A stretch of 64,000 nucleotides of DNA from Alisma plantago-aquatica (Eukaryota; Streptophyta; Magnoliopsida; Alismatales; Alismataceae), in contig OY856413.1 of the NCBI GenBank assembly GCA_963693085.1, positions 748,426,056 through 748,490,055 on the forward strand, read 5' to 3'. The position numbers were made by a program, and so were the translations under genes. Below the pieces are notes generated by a model. The model was not told the DNA's origin and did no database searches. It saw only the letters and a list, made by a program, of their open reading frames with translations. Shown in pieces: positions 46,745 through 58,504 of the stretch; the first letter of the stretch is position 1, and every line of letters starts with the position of its first letter.

Positions 46745-48360
46745 ATTTGTGTCACATGAGTCTCTTACATTATTTGTAGTAAATCTCCATTGAATATGTT
46801 ATGGATGTAATTCCTCTGTTGGTTCTTGATATCATCATGATTCACCTTAACTATACCATATTCATTCTTGATGCATTTTACTTGACTCAAATCTCTTCCT
46901 TTCCTCTATATAGACCTTTCCTCCTGAACAACCTTTTTAGATTCCTTCTGTTCTTGCTTGTATCTCTAAAAAGTTGCATCATGTATAGATTTTTGCAAGC
47001 TACTATAGATCCCTCTCTGAGTTTAATAGCCTTTTGCACTTTTCATCATTCCACCACCAAGTCTCTTTCTATGGAGGCCCATAACCTTTGGACTCCCCCA
47101 AAACTTCTTTGGAAACTTTTGTTATGAATAAGCTCATATTATATCACATAGTGTTAACATCAGACTCCAAGTTCCAAGTGTCCTCTTTAATGAGTGTATC
47201 GTGAAAAAATAGTTATTTTTTTTCCTTAAGATTTCACCACTTGATCCTACTATCTTGGTTTTTGTCATACATTACTTTATTGATCTTCATGTTAATATCG
47301 ATCCACCAACCAATTTTGGGTGGTGATTTCTTCTGCAAGAATCAATTTACAATTTCTTTCATACTTTATGATCCATCTGCCTTGTAAGTGAGCAATCAAT
47401 TTGGCTACAATTGTGCCCACTCTTCAAAGTAATCTTATGAGATTCTCTTTTCTTGATATTGTTGTTTGCTAAAATTATATCATACACAACTACAAAATCT
47501 AATATCCTCTCTCCTTCTCTATTCTGCTTCTATATAAAAAAACTACCATGAACTCTCTCGAATATAGCATACTCCCCACATAGCCTATTAAATCACTCCT
47601 AGTAATAATCTTCTCCCTTATCAGTATTCCTTGCATCAATGTATCCATGTCATCCCAAAATTCTTTCTTATCCCCCTCTCTACGGCCAACTTGGGGGGCA
47701 TAAGCACTAATTATGTTAAAAATATTTCCACAAGAAAAACTTGATAGCTATGATTCTATCATGCATCCTTCTTTATCTTGACCATATCATCCTTCAAACA
47801 TCTTATCAACAATAATGTTTATGCCATTTGTATGTTTATCAATACATCATATTTCATATTTTGTACTCTATGCCTCCAATGTCTCTATATCTTTTACTTT
47901 TCCACTTGGTTACCTACAAGCATGATATATTGACTTTTCTTCTAATCATGAAATCCACTATATCCAAAGACTTTCATGTCAATGAGCCAATATTCTAAGA
48001 TTCAACTCTAATCCTTTTTATTGAACTTGCTTCTTCACCTGTCTCCATGGAAAATGTTGCTCTTGCACATTTTTTACTATATTCAGTAAATGATGTAGCG
48101 GGACTAGATTCCTTACCCAAACCCATCCAAGATATGCAAATGATTACATGTCCTTCAATTTAACCGAGGGCTATTGTGTCAAGACCCCTTGCAAATTTAT
48201 CACTACACCTGGGTGTTGATGCACTGTGTTGCTAGGTAGGGACTCTTTAATTTTTTTAATAAGGATTCAAGTCATAGAAAAAGAGACAAAGTTTTGTGGT
48301 GGGCTGTCAACCTACCACCAACAACCCTCGTTCACCCAGTCTTGGGACCAGATACAATTG
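46745..48360 (-). pseudogene. RTE LINE 5' end and endonuclease, decayed
   Basis: The minus strand shows a leader with ctgggtgaacgagggttgtt near 48330. Then come endonuclease words: WLIDMKVFGYSGF near 47950, MIESIKFFLWKY and CLCPPSWP near 47700 for the family's NIISAYAPQxG, and ILDFV-VY..LAN near 47480. KSGHNCSQIDC lies near 47410 (family FKSGxxxSQIDFxL), and WWWNDEKCKRLL near 47060. VNHDDIKNQQRNYIHNIFNGD near 46760 corresponds to the family's DxDIKxRWxxYFxxLFN, just before its RT domain. The RT continues at 30.2 kb. Confidence 0.78.
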
Positions 48361-49767
48361 CATAAATTGTATAGATAATAGGCAGAGTATAATACAAATA
48401 TGACATATAATATGTGCCAAGACATAGATCTTTTCATTTCATAGAGGTAGTATTGTGCATTGTATTCATTCTCTCTCTACTATTATTTTCTCAAAAGGTA
48501 CATGCTCAGTTAGTTTAACTAATTATGTTTGATCTATTTGCAACAATATGTGAACAATGAAATATGACATGTCTACAAACTCTTACATTAAGCATGTTCA
48601 ATAAATGTGATATGTTGAAGATATTCAAACTTCCATTCACCTTCTTTGAATTTTTAATGTATATATGTTACCAATTAACATTGGATTAAAGTGGAAGCGG
48701 TATGTATAGTTAAGAGATTCTAGATTTTTGTGTTAGATCGGTTGTTGTACATACAAAACATGTTTTCATTCATGAGGGCATGCCAATGTGGATTCACCCA
48801 TCAAAATACATTATGTTGAACATAATAAATCTAATATTAGAAAATAATTTCTTTAGAGAACCTCGTGACATCTATAATCACAATAATATTCTACACGATG
48901 AATTTTAAGGTGGCTCAAGTCATTATGTCAAAGTAAAAAAATTTCTATAGCTCTTACTAAATTTATCTGAGCATACCAACAACACTACTATCTTTGACTT
49001 GTTAAAAGAATGCCAAATGAGTTTCTCTCACTTACCAAAACTACAAAGAGACATTGTGCAACTAGTTGACACATTTCCTATATTTCAACCATGATTAAGC
49101 ACAGGTGTATCGAAGGAATATGTTAGCCATTTAGTAGGATTAAATAGAATATATGAAAGGCACATATAATTAATTGATGGTTATAGGGGGGAAAGGTTGT
49201 GTATTGAAGAGATTGAGTAGAGTTTATCCTAAGATGGACAAAAGGGATACATGTATGTTTGAAAACTTGATATTTGGAAAATACACTTTTATGTAAATCA
49301 AAAGACATTTTCCTTAATGAATCATGCTTGACATACCTCTTCCTTAATAAATCACGCCCCAACAATATTTATTATAAGATGGCCATGCATATACTTCTTT
49401 TGTTGTTGCTAATAAAAAAGAAGAAAGAATACCTAGAGTTGAGTGAACAAAACAAAGATCGATTTATATATGCATGCTTCTCCAATGGATAGGCATATTT
49501 GAATTAGACATTCTTAGTAGATCCTAGCTATTTTATATAATATGGGTACCTTCTATATGTAGGAAGTCAATAACTAGGAAGAATTTGTAAAGGCAAGTCG
49601 CATATGGAGAACGAGCCATTTAGGGGTCCATCTACAAAACCATTAACACAAAGGTGGGAAGGTGAATTTTGACGTTAGTTGGTCCAAGACCAAGCCCCAA
49701 AATTATGTGTACCAATATAGTTTTAGCCACATTTTCATATTCATGATAATCACATATAGACTATACC

Positions 49768-49770
<3 letters not shown>
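48361..49770. other. Spacer, weak gypsy-like trace
   Basis: Nothing is firmly assignable. One plus-strand stretch (about 49020-49130) faintly resembles the gypsy pre-RT block (LPxLRDIxxxIDLxPG...SKEY), too weak to call. Confidence 0.25.
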
Positions 49771-49861
<91 letters not shown>

Positions 49862-49912
49862 GTTGTGTGTGTCTGTGCGTGTGCGTGTGTGTGTGTGTGC
49901 ACGCATGTGCAC
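49771..49912. repeat. (TA)n microsatellite followed by (TG)n-type tract
   Basis: An uninterrupted TA run at 49771-49859, then tgtgtgtctgtgcgtgtg-type sequence to 49912. Open frames across it are artefacts. Repeat length may be uncertain in the assembly. Confidence 0.95.
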
Positions 49913-51720
49913 ATAAATACATATATCTACTATTTACCATACTAAGCATGATTTCATCCTTCCATGATTTTCTAGTTTTTCAGACTCTTTCATCTTACTC
50001 ACTATCGTCCTTTCCATATCTCTACAATTTTTAAAATTATTTGTCCTTGTTTCAGCATTTCCACTTCATTGTAATCCTTATTCTGCCCAACCCATTGTCG
50101 TATCCAGTACAAGAAGTCTAGGGTTTCCACCTGATCAAGATTAATCATCCTTGGTATTCTTCTTCCTAGATTTGGTTATATGTTGTCATAGTGTCGGTGC
50201 CTCTTTCCACAACTTTTTATCTCGTACTAGTCATGGATTCTTGTGTTGGCAAAGTTAAATATAGTAGGGAAGATCAAGCCACAACAATGAGTAGGAAACT
50301 ATCCCAACCTTGTAAGTACCAAAAACCATCTACTTTAGTTGACCATGTAATTTTGTGAAGACCTTAGACCACTAATCTATGTTAGTTCAAGGTGCTTGCA
50401 TGATACATTCTAGATTGATACATCTTGGCATGCATTGGGAGGAAGATCTACTTGAGATGAGATGGTTGTGATAGTTTATGAATATTTGTGGCATTAATTA
50501 GATAGAAACCACAACATGTCATCGCACTTCTTCAAGAATAGTATCATAAGTGTGCAATGGTTGTTGGTTGTATTAAAGTTATATCTTGAAGCAGCGTGCA
50601 ATAGGTTATATTCTCTGTCATTTGAGTAAAAGATAATATTATTTAGTGTATATATTATGTTTCATACTTACATTCATTTAGTGGTGATTTTCAACTAGAA
50701 TAAACTAAATCACTTTCTTGAATCGGAATACTTTCCCTTCCTTGTGTTGTTAACTTTGTTTTCTTGCACTTGCTTTGTATGGAAGAAGGTGTCGATATAG
50801 ATGGTTTCCGATTTGGCAAGGCGGTGTGTCTAAGCGTGAGGGAGGTTTGCATGAATTTTACAAAGTGAAAATACATGAGCAATGTCTCAATAAAGAAATT
50901 ATGGTGAGATGTTTGAACATGGTTGAGGTTCATGCCCATCCATCTGGTAACACAAGAATGGAAGTCCCCTTGGTCTTGATGTTCCAACCCATTTTATCTT
51001 GTAACAAACGGTATTTGAATTGCCGCCACCACCATTATCTTTAAAAACTAGCAAATGAAATGAGTGCATAAAGAAGATGTTCATCCTATGCGTGTGAATC
51101 TTGTAAAACACAGACCTCGATAGGGGAGACAAGACCCACAAGGGGATGCAGTGGCAGCCACAATGCCTAACTAGTGCCTGAATCCTTCCATAGCCCAAGG
51201 ATGCACCAACAATATAATGTACATCATGTAGTTACTATAGTGTCAGTGGTTGTCAAATATTGAAGTGCAAGTCCACTAGGTTGTGGTAGGTTGTCCCTTC
51301 TCCTCAATGACTTTCTCTTCTTTAAAATGAATATTTACCAAGGATCTTTGATCCACATCCTATATAATTGGCTCCTCGGCTTATGTGTCAAAATGGTTGA
51401 AGTTAATAAATCCATCTATGTAAAAATTGAGTATAGAGATGGACCGAAGAGAACTTAGATTTTGTGATTTTTATCCAGAAACCTAGTTAACTCACAGAAT
51501 ATTTTTCCCTACGTCATGGGTCCATCTACTGAACTACTAATAAAAGTGCAAAATACATTTTGTTCATACAGTTCACCATGATCACAAATATTCTAGAATA
51601 GTATAGATAAAAAAATAAAAAGTACATATATTTAATTATTGAAAAAATGATGTACCCATATTATGCATAGATTTTACCTGAAGAAATATTATAAAAGATT
51701 TTATTTCTTTTAAAGTACAA
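49913..51720. other. Spacer without recognisable gene
   Basis: Two to three overlapping frames at 50691-51198 are open for 90-100 codons on both strands and somewhat GC-richer, but show no family motif. Nothing further is supportable. Confidence 0.3.
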
Positions 51721-51723
51721 GCA

Positions 51724-51820
51724 TGGCTTAATTTCGAGGATGAAATTTCTTTTAAGATGTATGTGATGTGAAGGAATCGATTTTAGCTTAATTTTGAGGA
51801 TGAAATTTTTATTAATGCGT
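51724..51820 (+). repeat. Duplicated gypsy-type 3' terminal motif
   Basis: aatttcgaggatgaaatttctttt (51730-51753) recurs about 60 bp on as aattttgaggatgaaattttt (51790-51810). The word is characteristic of the end of chromovirus-type pol, just before the 3' LTR. This suggests the tail of a plus-strand gypsy element whose pol is missing here. Confidence 0.45.
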
Positions 51821-52163
51821 GTAGGATGTGGTGGACTGTACTTTTGGAATATGTGAATAGTTAATGACATTAGTGATTTCATGCATGTTGAGTCATTTTG
51901 AGAGTCACAAGTGGTTTGGAAAAGATTGCATGGTGATGGATGTTAATATTACAATTATAAACCCTAAGTTTATGTCCTTTTGAGATATATAATTGATAGG
52001 GAAAAGAGTTGAGTTTTGGTACCAAAATTTGTATAGATTGTACCTTGAGGTATGATAGGTCTTTGGTCAAAATTTTGTAAAAATTGAAGAATCCTACAAG
52101 AAGTTATTTATGTTTGAACTTTGGAAAAATAATATGTATATAAATGTGTTTTGGATCAAGGTA

Positions 52164-54880
52164 TGTAATATCCCTAGCCTAATTCAACCATCAGTAGAGA
52201 TTTTATGTGAGCAGAACTACCCTTATATATGTGTTGTAGATGCATAGCCAAGGATTGTCTATGTGGCATCATCACATCCTTTGGATGGTCAAATCAAACG
52301 GATAGGATCCTTTCTCCTACCTTCATTTTGAATGGAGAACGTGGGAGAGAATGAGGTTGGAACTTCCCCACCACCACACATCGTGGTCATGGGTTGAGGA
52401 GAGAAACCGAGCTTGCATTTACTATTAGGAGACTAAATCCTATCATTTGATCCTGCTCACATTTCATTTGGCATCATGAAGAGTATGGGTGATGTCGTGC
52501 AGAGCATCAGACCATATCCTCTCCATAGTCAGTATCACGTGGAGCGGGGAAGAAGTATAGGAGGGAGATCATGGGAAAAGGTGAACATACAAAGAAGTGG
52601 TGGGGTTCTAGTACTTGTTTACACCTGGATTTGTCACTCTAGATGTTGTTTCCATGGCCGACCAGCACCATTTCAGGAAGAGGAGAAAGTGGTGTTCAGT
52701 GGCTTGGGTGCAGACCTTCTCCCCGAGAATGATGACGATGTAGCATTTTTTGGAGAACTTCTTGTCCTTTTAGTAACCCTGATCATAGGCAAGAGGGAGA
52801 AGGGTTGTTTTGCCCATTTTTCACCACCACAGCGGTGGATGGCATCGGCGAGCTCAACTAAAGAGGAGTCTCAATGATGGGCGGGAGATGTGAAGGTGAC
52901 ATTGTGGAAGAGAAACAAACTCCAAAGGTAAAGGAATCAATATCATCAGATGAGCAGGAGGAGATTACAACCACTTCCTCAATGGAGCAGAGCCCAACAA
53001 TAGTGCTAGTGCTTTGTGCGAAAGAACAAAGATTTCAATCAAGACTTGCTGAGAGAAGGGATCCATCTCATTCACAAGAAAAGAGGGAAGGAAGACCAGG
53101 TCCAGGAGCCCAGAATCGGTTGGCCATCCACTAAACCAGAAAGAAAACTGGCCTGCTATCATAAGTGATTTGGATAGCTTGATGTTGAACCTGGTGGATC
53201 CAAGGAGGATCCGCGCCCCCACAATAGAGGTGGTGCTATCGGATTGGCGACAAAGAGGTAAAAAAAACCTATAAAATATGTTGATATTCAATAAATCATA
53301 GAAAATAGTCTGTTTAGTAAAAATATACAAATAGGGACCAAAATTCTCAGAAACATGTGTATAACAATATAAAAGCATAATATCAAGCTTTTTATGCACT
53401 TATCTCAGTGATATCATGTATGTTATGAAATACCTATTTCATGAATAATAAATATCAAATAATGGCCTAAAATTATGATAATATGTCATTAACTCCATAT
53501 TCATGTTTATAATCCATTTAAGGTCAGTGATTATGATGTTGATGCATGAAATTATGTAATTTGCTTAATTTTTCTAATTAGGGCTTGTAACCCTAATTAA
53601 TATGCAATAACTACAAGTATGCTCAATAAATCTTGAAAACTCTAGAATATGTTCATAACATTATATGGAACACAATATGAAACTAACATATCAATATTAT
53701 GCTCATAATTCATGATTATATGGTGATGACTCATAATTAATGGTTTTTAGTCCTAATTGGATTAATGCATGTAATCTTCGATTAATATGATCACCTATTT
53801 ATATGAAACATAATATACAAATGATCTACACTCTTCTAACAAATAACTAGAAAATAAGATCAGTAAGATAGGCATAAGAAGATAAGACAAATAATGATGC
53901 TCATATCCTATGAACTAAGTGAAACCCTAATAGAATTAACTATGGTTAAAATAATGAGAATCTGATGATAGTACATGATATTGTCTTAATCAAGGGTTTG
54001 ACCAAGGTGGTAGTTGATATGAGGAATATGTGATGATTAGAATATATGTGATCAAGGTACGCCATGCCTCCTACTTGGCTTATTATACAATATGCTTGTG
54101 TTATATGTATCGTAAAATACTTGGCATATGATATTGGATGAAATGATTGTTCTTGAATGATACGTTGCTTGATGTTTTTCATACTTATATGGATATCAAC
54201 ACATGAAACATAAGATATCTTATCCATCTTATGATAGCACTAAACTCTTGGTAGTACAGTGCATTGAAGTGATCTAACTCTTTGGTAGGAGATCACATTG
54301 TATACATGATCTAACTCTTTGCTAGGAAATCATAAGGCCTAAAAATGTCTATCCCTTTGGTAGCAGATGTACAAGATATATGATGGAAATATGCTTAAAA
54401 TATGTGTTCTCTTTTGTTAATAAACATCTTTTTTCAAGTATATGCCTTTTGTTATATTTTTTATTACTGCCAAGTTCTAGTTATATCTTATTGCCAAGCT
54501 TAGTAATGAGAAGTATATGAAAAGACACATAGGTGTACTTAGTATAGTATTCTTGAATATTGTGTTGATGTGTACCACATGTAATCTCTATTTTAGGTAT
54601 GTGGACATATGATCTTGAAGAACCATGATAGTTGAGAGTTGTGTGGTGAGCTTATGTACAAGTGGACATGTCTTAATATCATGTTGTTTAGTGTTAGTAC
54701 ATGTATATGTATAAGTTTACTATTTAATATTTAATATCAAATGTTGTAACAATTCATTATGTAATTATATGTTGAATAGTGAAGATGTGTTGTATGGTTT
54801 TATTATTGTTCATGTGCATGTGCTACTGTTATTTCATTCTGACTTCCTCTGATTTTCTTCTTCTTATCCTAGTGTGGGGC
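52164..54880 (+). other. Possible gypsy LTR with GC-rich transcribed block
   Basis: Starts at TGTAATATCCC, a form common to gypsy LTRs, downstream of the duplicated gypsy tail motif. A GC-richer stretch at 52480-53270 contains two chance-like frames (133 and 86 codons). It recalls the GC-rich R region of the 3.2-kb LTRs in tower 1. The 3' end and target duplication were not found. Confidence 0.3.
54237..54371. repeat. Array of hairpins with conserved loop and changing arms
   Basis: Units share a core close to aactctttggtagg but have different complementary arms: GCACT/AGTGC at 54237-54262, GTGATCT/AGATCAC at 54269-54296, ATGATCT/AAATCAT at 54306-54333 (one mismatch), and a decayed fourth at about 54347-54371. 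The second and third differ in their outer arm base with a matching change on the other side. Confidence 0.8.
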
Positions 54881-54899
54881 ATTTAAATTGGGATTCTCA

Positions 54900-55850
54900 C
54901 TGAGGTGAGGTTTCAATTTGGACGTCACATGTCATATTAAGTTCTGAAAAATCTGGGAACATCACAGAGATGCTATCATGAGAGCATGGCATCTTTCTTG
55001 TCTGGTTCTCTACAGCGGCGGACAAGGAAGCAGCATTGGCCATGGGCCCTCGGTGGTTCGACCAGTAGTTGGTGATCACCAAACACTATCAACATGGTAA
55101 CGAGCTTCACAAGGATGCTTTTATGATCCCAACTTGGACACGGTTGAAGTCTTTTGGGAGGACATGTACTAGGAAAGTTGTTGACACCATTACGGTGAGA
55201 GCTGGGACAATGCTACATAATGATGAAAGTTCCTTGGAGGGTGATGAACCAAGAGTCTTGGTGGAGCTGTAGGTCGATCGACCTAATTTAAAGGTGGTAT
55301 GTCTCAGTGTGAATGGAAGAGATCATATCCCAATGACGATCAAATATAATCATGTTCCTATTTCTTACAACAAGTGTTGCACCTTCGGGCATGGCACACA
55401 GCAATGCGAGAAGCTTGAAGCAAAGAAAGTGGATGTGGATGTTTCCATGAAGAAAACCCGGTAGAAGGTAGATGGAGGGGCTCGTGATGTGAAGAAGCCA
55501 TCGACTGAGATGATGAACCATATGCAACCAGTAGATGGAAAGAAGGCTTCAAGCTCGTAAGAAGGTGATGAAGGCAGAGAAACACCAATGAAAGGCAAAG
55601 GGACTCTTGAAGACACTAGACATGAAGAAGGAAAATTTGTCTCCTCAACAAGGAGGAAAGGGCATAAGGCAAAAGGTATACCAAAGAGTGTGGGTATGAG
55701 TACCATCCTAGATGCTGCAAATATTTTTGAACCTCTCTCTAACTCAAATAAGGAGGGGGGAGATGTTGTGGCACAAAAGGAGTAGGAGGTGAGAAGGAAG
55801 GACAACAAGAAGGAGTTGGTCAGGCATTGTAGGTCACACAAAAACCTTTA
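54900..55850 (+). pseudogene. L1 ORF1 (DUF4283 and zinc-knuckle remnant), decayed
   Basis: Plus-strand reading shows FSTAADKEAALAMGPRWFD (about 54990), a 67-codon frame 55069-55272 ending DEPRVLVEL, and NHVPISYNKCCTFGHGTQQC (about 55350-55410). This resembles the DUF4283-knuckle order of plant L1 ORF1. The knuckle is imperfect. A Lys/Glu-rich tail follows (STRRKGHKAKG, about 55645). Confidence 0.72.
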
Positions 55851-55879
55851 ATATTAAGGGTGGGTGTAAGAGGAACAAG

Positions 55880-56460
55880 AAAAAAGAAATCTGAGAGTGG
55901 ATTTCTGCTAGTGGGCACTCATTGGTTGCTTTGGTAGAAACAAAAATAAAGGTACAAAATAAAAATAGTATCATATATTTATTTCCTCAAGGATGGGAGT
56001 AGATATCTAACATAGATTGTGCTGAGGTAGCTAGAGTCTATGTGGCATGGAAGTTGAGTGCATGGCAGGTGTCAGTGATACAAATTTTAGACTAACAGGT
56101 TATAGTTGATTGCAACAATAATGGAGGCTTACACGTCTGGGTGACAATTGTATACGATCATAATGATGCCAAGGCCATACTATATTTGTGGAAGGATTTG
56201 GTCTCTCTATCCAAACAAATAACTCTACCATGGTTGGTGATTGGGAACTTTGATATTGTTCATTTGTAGGTTGAAAATGGGGGGAAATTAGAATTGAATG
56301 CGGAGATCGATGCTTTCAACCAAGCTATTGATAAAGTCAGTCTTTTTGAACTACCAAGGGTGGGTGGTGATATCTTTACAAGAACAATGAGAGAAGGCAT
56401 AGAATAAGATAGCAAGTAAATTGGATCAAGCTTTAGTGAATGATGAATGGTTGTGAATCC
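55880..56460 (+). pseudogene. L1 ORF2 endonuclease, decayed
   Basis: Words in order are SGHSLVALVETKIK (about 55920), ARVYVAWKLSAWQVSVIQ (about 56030), LHVWVTIVYDHNDAKA and LWKDLVSLSKQITLPWLVIGNFDIVH (about 56140-56265; family PWLVxGDFN), and IDKVSLFELPRVGGDIFT (about 56330). A KIASKLDQALVNDEW-like stretch (about 56410) closes the domain. The catalytic GDFN is changed to GNFD. Confidence 0.78.
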
Positions 56461-57179
56461 TTCCTAATGTGCATCTGAAGGAAGGTGGATCTGAGCTATG
56501 TGATCATGTGCCTATCCCAGTTCAAATCACAAAAGAGAAATAAAAGAGAAAACCTTTCAGATTCCTAAATTACTGGGTTGAATGGAAAGATTTTGAAGAT
56601 GTCATAAAAGAAGGTTGGAGCAAACAGGTGATAGGAAATCTGATGTATGTGTTTGCAAAAAATTTGATAAGTACCAAGACTGCACTCAAGATATGGATCA
56701 AGGCTGAACTGAATATTCCTAATCTGATTAAGGAAACGAAAGAAGAATGTAAGGAGATCAGGGAAAAATTGGAGGTTGACCCACTTAATTCTAAACTGAT
56801 AGAGACTGACAGATAATTGAAAAGGATGCTTGAGGATATGAAGAAAGTAGAGGAAAAATTCTACTGGAAAAGGAACAGGGGAAAATGGATGGAGGTCGGG
56901 GACTAAAACACTAAACTCTACCATACCTCTATTAAAAGAAGAGAGGCTGGTAATATTGTTTCTGAGCAAGTTGAAGATGAAGGGAGAGTGGTCAACAAAT
57001 AGGAGGATCTAGAGGAGCAGAACATAAACTTCTATACGTCATTATACAATAAGAGTTTCAAAAATGACATAGAGGAGGAGGAGTTGGAATGAAGGTTCAA
57101 ACTTACAAGCACACATAATAATATTCTGACAAGAACAACCAATGAATAAGAACTCAAGAAAGTAGTATGGAGCATAAGC

Positions 57180-57900
57180 AGTAACAAGTCTCCAAGATCA
57201 GATGGTTACAAAGATTTTTTCTATAAAAATACATGGGATATCATCAAGGAGGATTTGGTTGCAAATGTTAGTTGGTTCCTAGAAGGAGGAAATATTCTGA
57301 GATATGTTAATCATTCTTTTCTGGTACTCCTTCCTAAGAAGAAGGTTACTTCCTCTCTTGTTGATTTCAGACCTATTGCATGCTGCTTGGTACAATATGA
57401 AATCTTTGCTAAGATTTTGGCAGCTAGATTGAAGATAGTACTTCCCTATCTCATTTCTACAAATCAAGGAGCCTTTGTGTTAGGGAGAAGGATTAGTGAA
57501 TGTGCACTACTAGCAGGAGAATTTCCACTTGACTACAATGTCTGAAGAGGAAGTAGGAAAGCCTACTTAAAGCTGGATATTTCCAAAGCCTACAATAGTG
57601 TCACATGGGAGAAGTTGTGATGGATTATGAAACAAATGGGGTTCAATGATTAATGGATCTACAGGATGAAGCAATGTTTTAGCACTACAATCTTTTCTAT
57701 TCTGGTTAATGACACGGCTGCATCTATGTTTAGAGGAGGTAACGGTTTGCGCCAAGGAGACCCCTTTCACCTCCCCTCTTTGTGATTGTTATGGAGTACT
57801 TTACATAGAATATGTAGCAAGACGAAATTAAAAAGGACATCAAGCCCTACACAGTACATGGTACGAAGGTGATGACCCATTTGATTTTTACAGATGATGT
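57180..57900 (+). pseudogene. L1 ORF2 reverse transcriptase fingers and palm, decayed
   Basis: A 96-codon frame (57255-57545) shows LLPKKKVTSSLVDFRPIACC, VQYEIFAKILAARLKIVLPYLIS and NQGAFVLGRRI. After a stop come AYLKLDISKAYNSVTWEKL (about 57570-57620) and RGGNGLRQGDPF (about 57740-57770). These are the L1 RT finger and palm blocks. Confidence 0.85.
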
Positions 57901-58504
57901 GTTAGTGTTTGTTGAAGCCAAGCAGCATTCTCTACAAAATCTTGAAAATCTTCTAGGGAATTTCAGAGAACAGATGGGGCTTTGTGTGAATCCAAACAGG
58001 ACGCATATTTTTCTATTAAAAAACTTCTACCATATAGAAGATAGGTTGGTAGAAGAAATGGGTGTGGAAAGCGAAAATTTCCCAACAAAATACCTTGGTT
58101 TTCCTTTAGTCGGAGGCAACCTACAAGTCAAAGACTTTGTTGAATGCATGGTAAGAATGGAAGAAATGATTAACATATGGACAAAAAAAAATACATCCAT
58201 GGAGGTAAGAGAAACAATGATAAAGGTTTCTATAGAAGGTCTTCTCATTTTCTGGGTGCAACAAGGGGAGATCCCCGGGTCAGTTCTGGACAGATTGGAG
58301 ATGAAGATGGCAAATTTCCTATGGGCAAATGAGCATCATCCTATGAGATATGTAAGAGTGGTGCAGCCAAAATATGAAGGAGGGTTGAACTTAAAAACTC
58401 CAAAAGACATAGCAAAGTGGGGGACAATGCGGAGAATAGTCATTTATCAAGAAGGCTCCTCAACTTGGGGGAAATGGATGAGGGAGATATTATTAGGCCC
58501 CTAA
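57869..58504 (+). CDS. L1 ORF2 fragment: RT catalytic loop and thumb, still open
   Basis: A 211-codon frame, the longest well-preserved LINE frame in the window. Near its start THLIFTDDVLVFVEA carries the catalytic loop as FTDD (family FADD). PTKYLGFPLVGG near residue 75, IPGSVLDRLEMKMANFLWA near 135-150 and VVQPKYEGGLNLKTP near 165 are the L1 LGxPL, FxW and GGLGL blocks. The frame begins inside the domain, so this is a fragment rather than a gene. Confidence 0.7.
   Translation: MMTHLIFTDDVLVFVEAKQHSLQNLENLLGNFREQMGLCVNPNRTHIFLLKNFYHIEDRLVEEMGVESENFPTKYLGFPLVGGNLQVKDFVECMVRMEEMINIWTKKNTSMEVRETMIKVSIEGLLIFWVQQGEIPGSVLDRLEMKMANFLWANEHHPMRYVRVVQPKYEGGLNLKTPKDIAKWGTMRRIVIYQEGSSTWGKWMREILLGP

Larger units (their letters stand above)
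28458..48360 (-). mobile_element. RTE-type LINE, split by an L1-type LINE
   Basis: The minus strand carries the 5' end and endonuclease of an RTE LINE at about 48.36-46.75 kb and its RT and C-terminus at about 30.2-28.46 kb. The two parts are non-overlapping and collinear halves of one element. An L1 LINE with everything nested in it fills the gap. The 5' end includes sequence typical of plant RTE leaders near 48,300. The C-terminus ends at a TAG at 28458 after the family's usual closing block. All frames are broken. That both halves come from one copy is inferred from order, orientation and fit; the exact junctions are not fixed. Confidence 0.7.
54881..58504 (+). mobile_element. L1-type LINE (plus strand), 3'-truncated
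   Basis: ORF1, endonuclease and RT in order on the plus strand, ending abruptly at 58504 after the RT thumb. The usual zf-RVT/RNase H C-terminus and poly-A are missing. LINEs are normally 5'-truncated, so the loss of the 3' end implies a later deletion or insertion. Confidence 0.85.

Noticed and set aside
49020..49130. Faint gypsy pre-RT block (HLPKLQRDIVQL, then SKEY)
   Set aside because: Only a few residues agree and no RT motif follows. It needs a profile search to be believed.
49662..49916. Tyr-Ile repeat proteins over microsatellites, also at 62998-63397
   Set aside because: Translation of (TA)n and (TG)n runs on both strands, not genes.
50691..51198. Overlapping frames of 90-100 codons on both strands
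   Set aside because: No family motif, and similar openness in several frames suggests base composition rather than coding.
52476..53134. Two adjacent frames of 133 and 86 codons as a host gene
   Set aside because: No recognisable domain, and an overlapping antisense frame is equally long. The GC-rich block fits the transcribed part of an LTR better.
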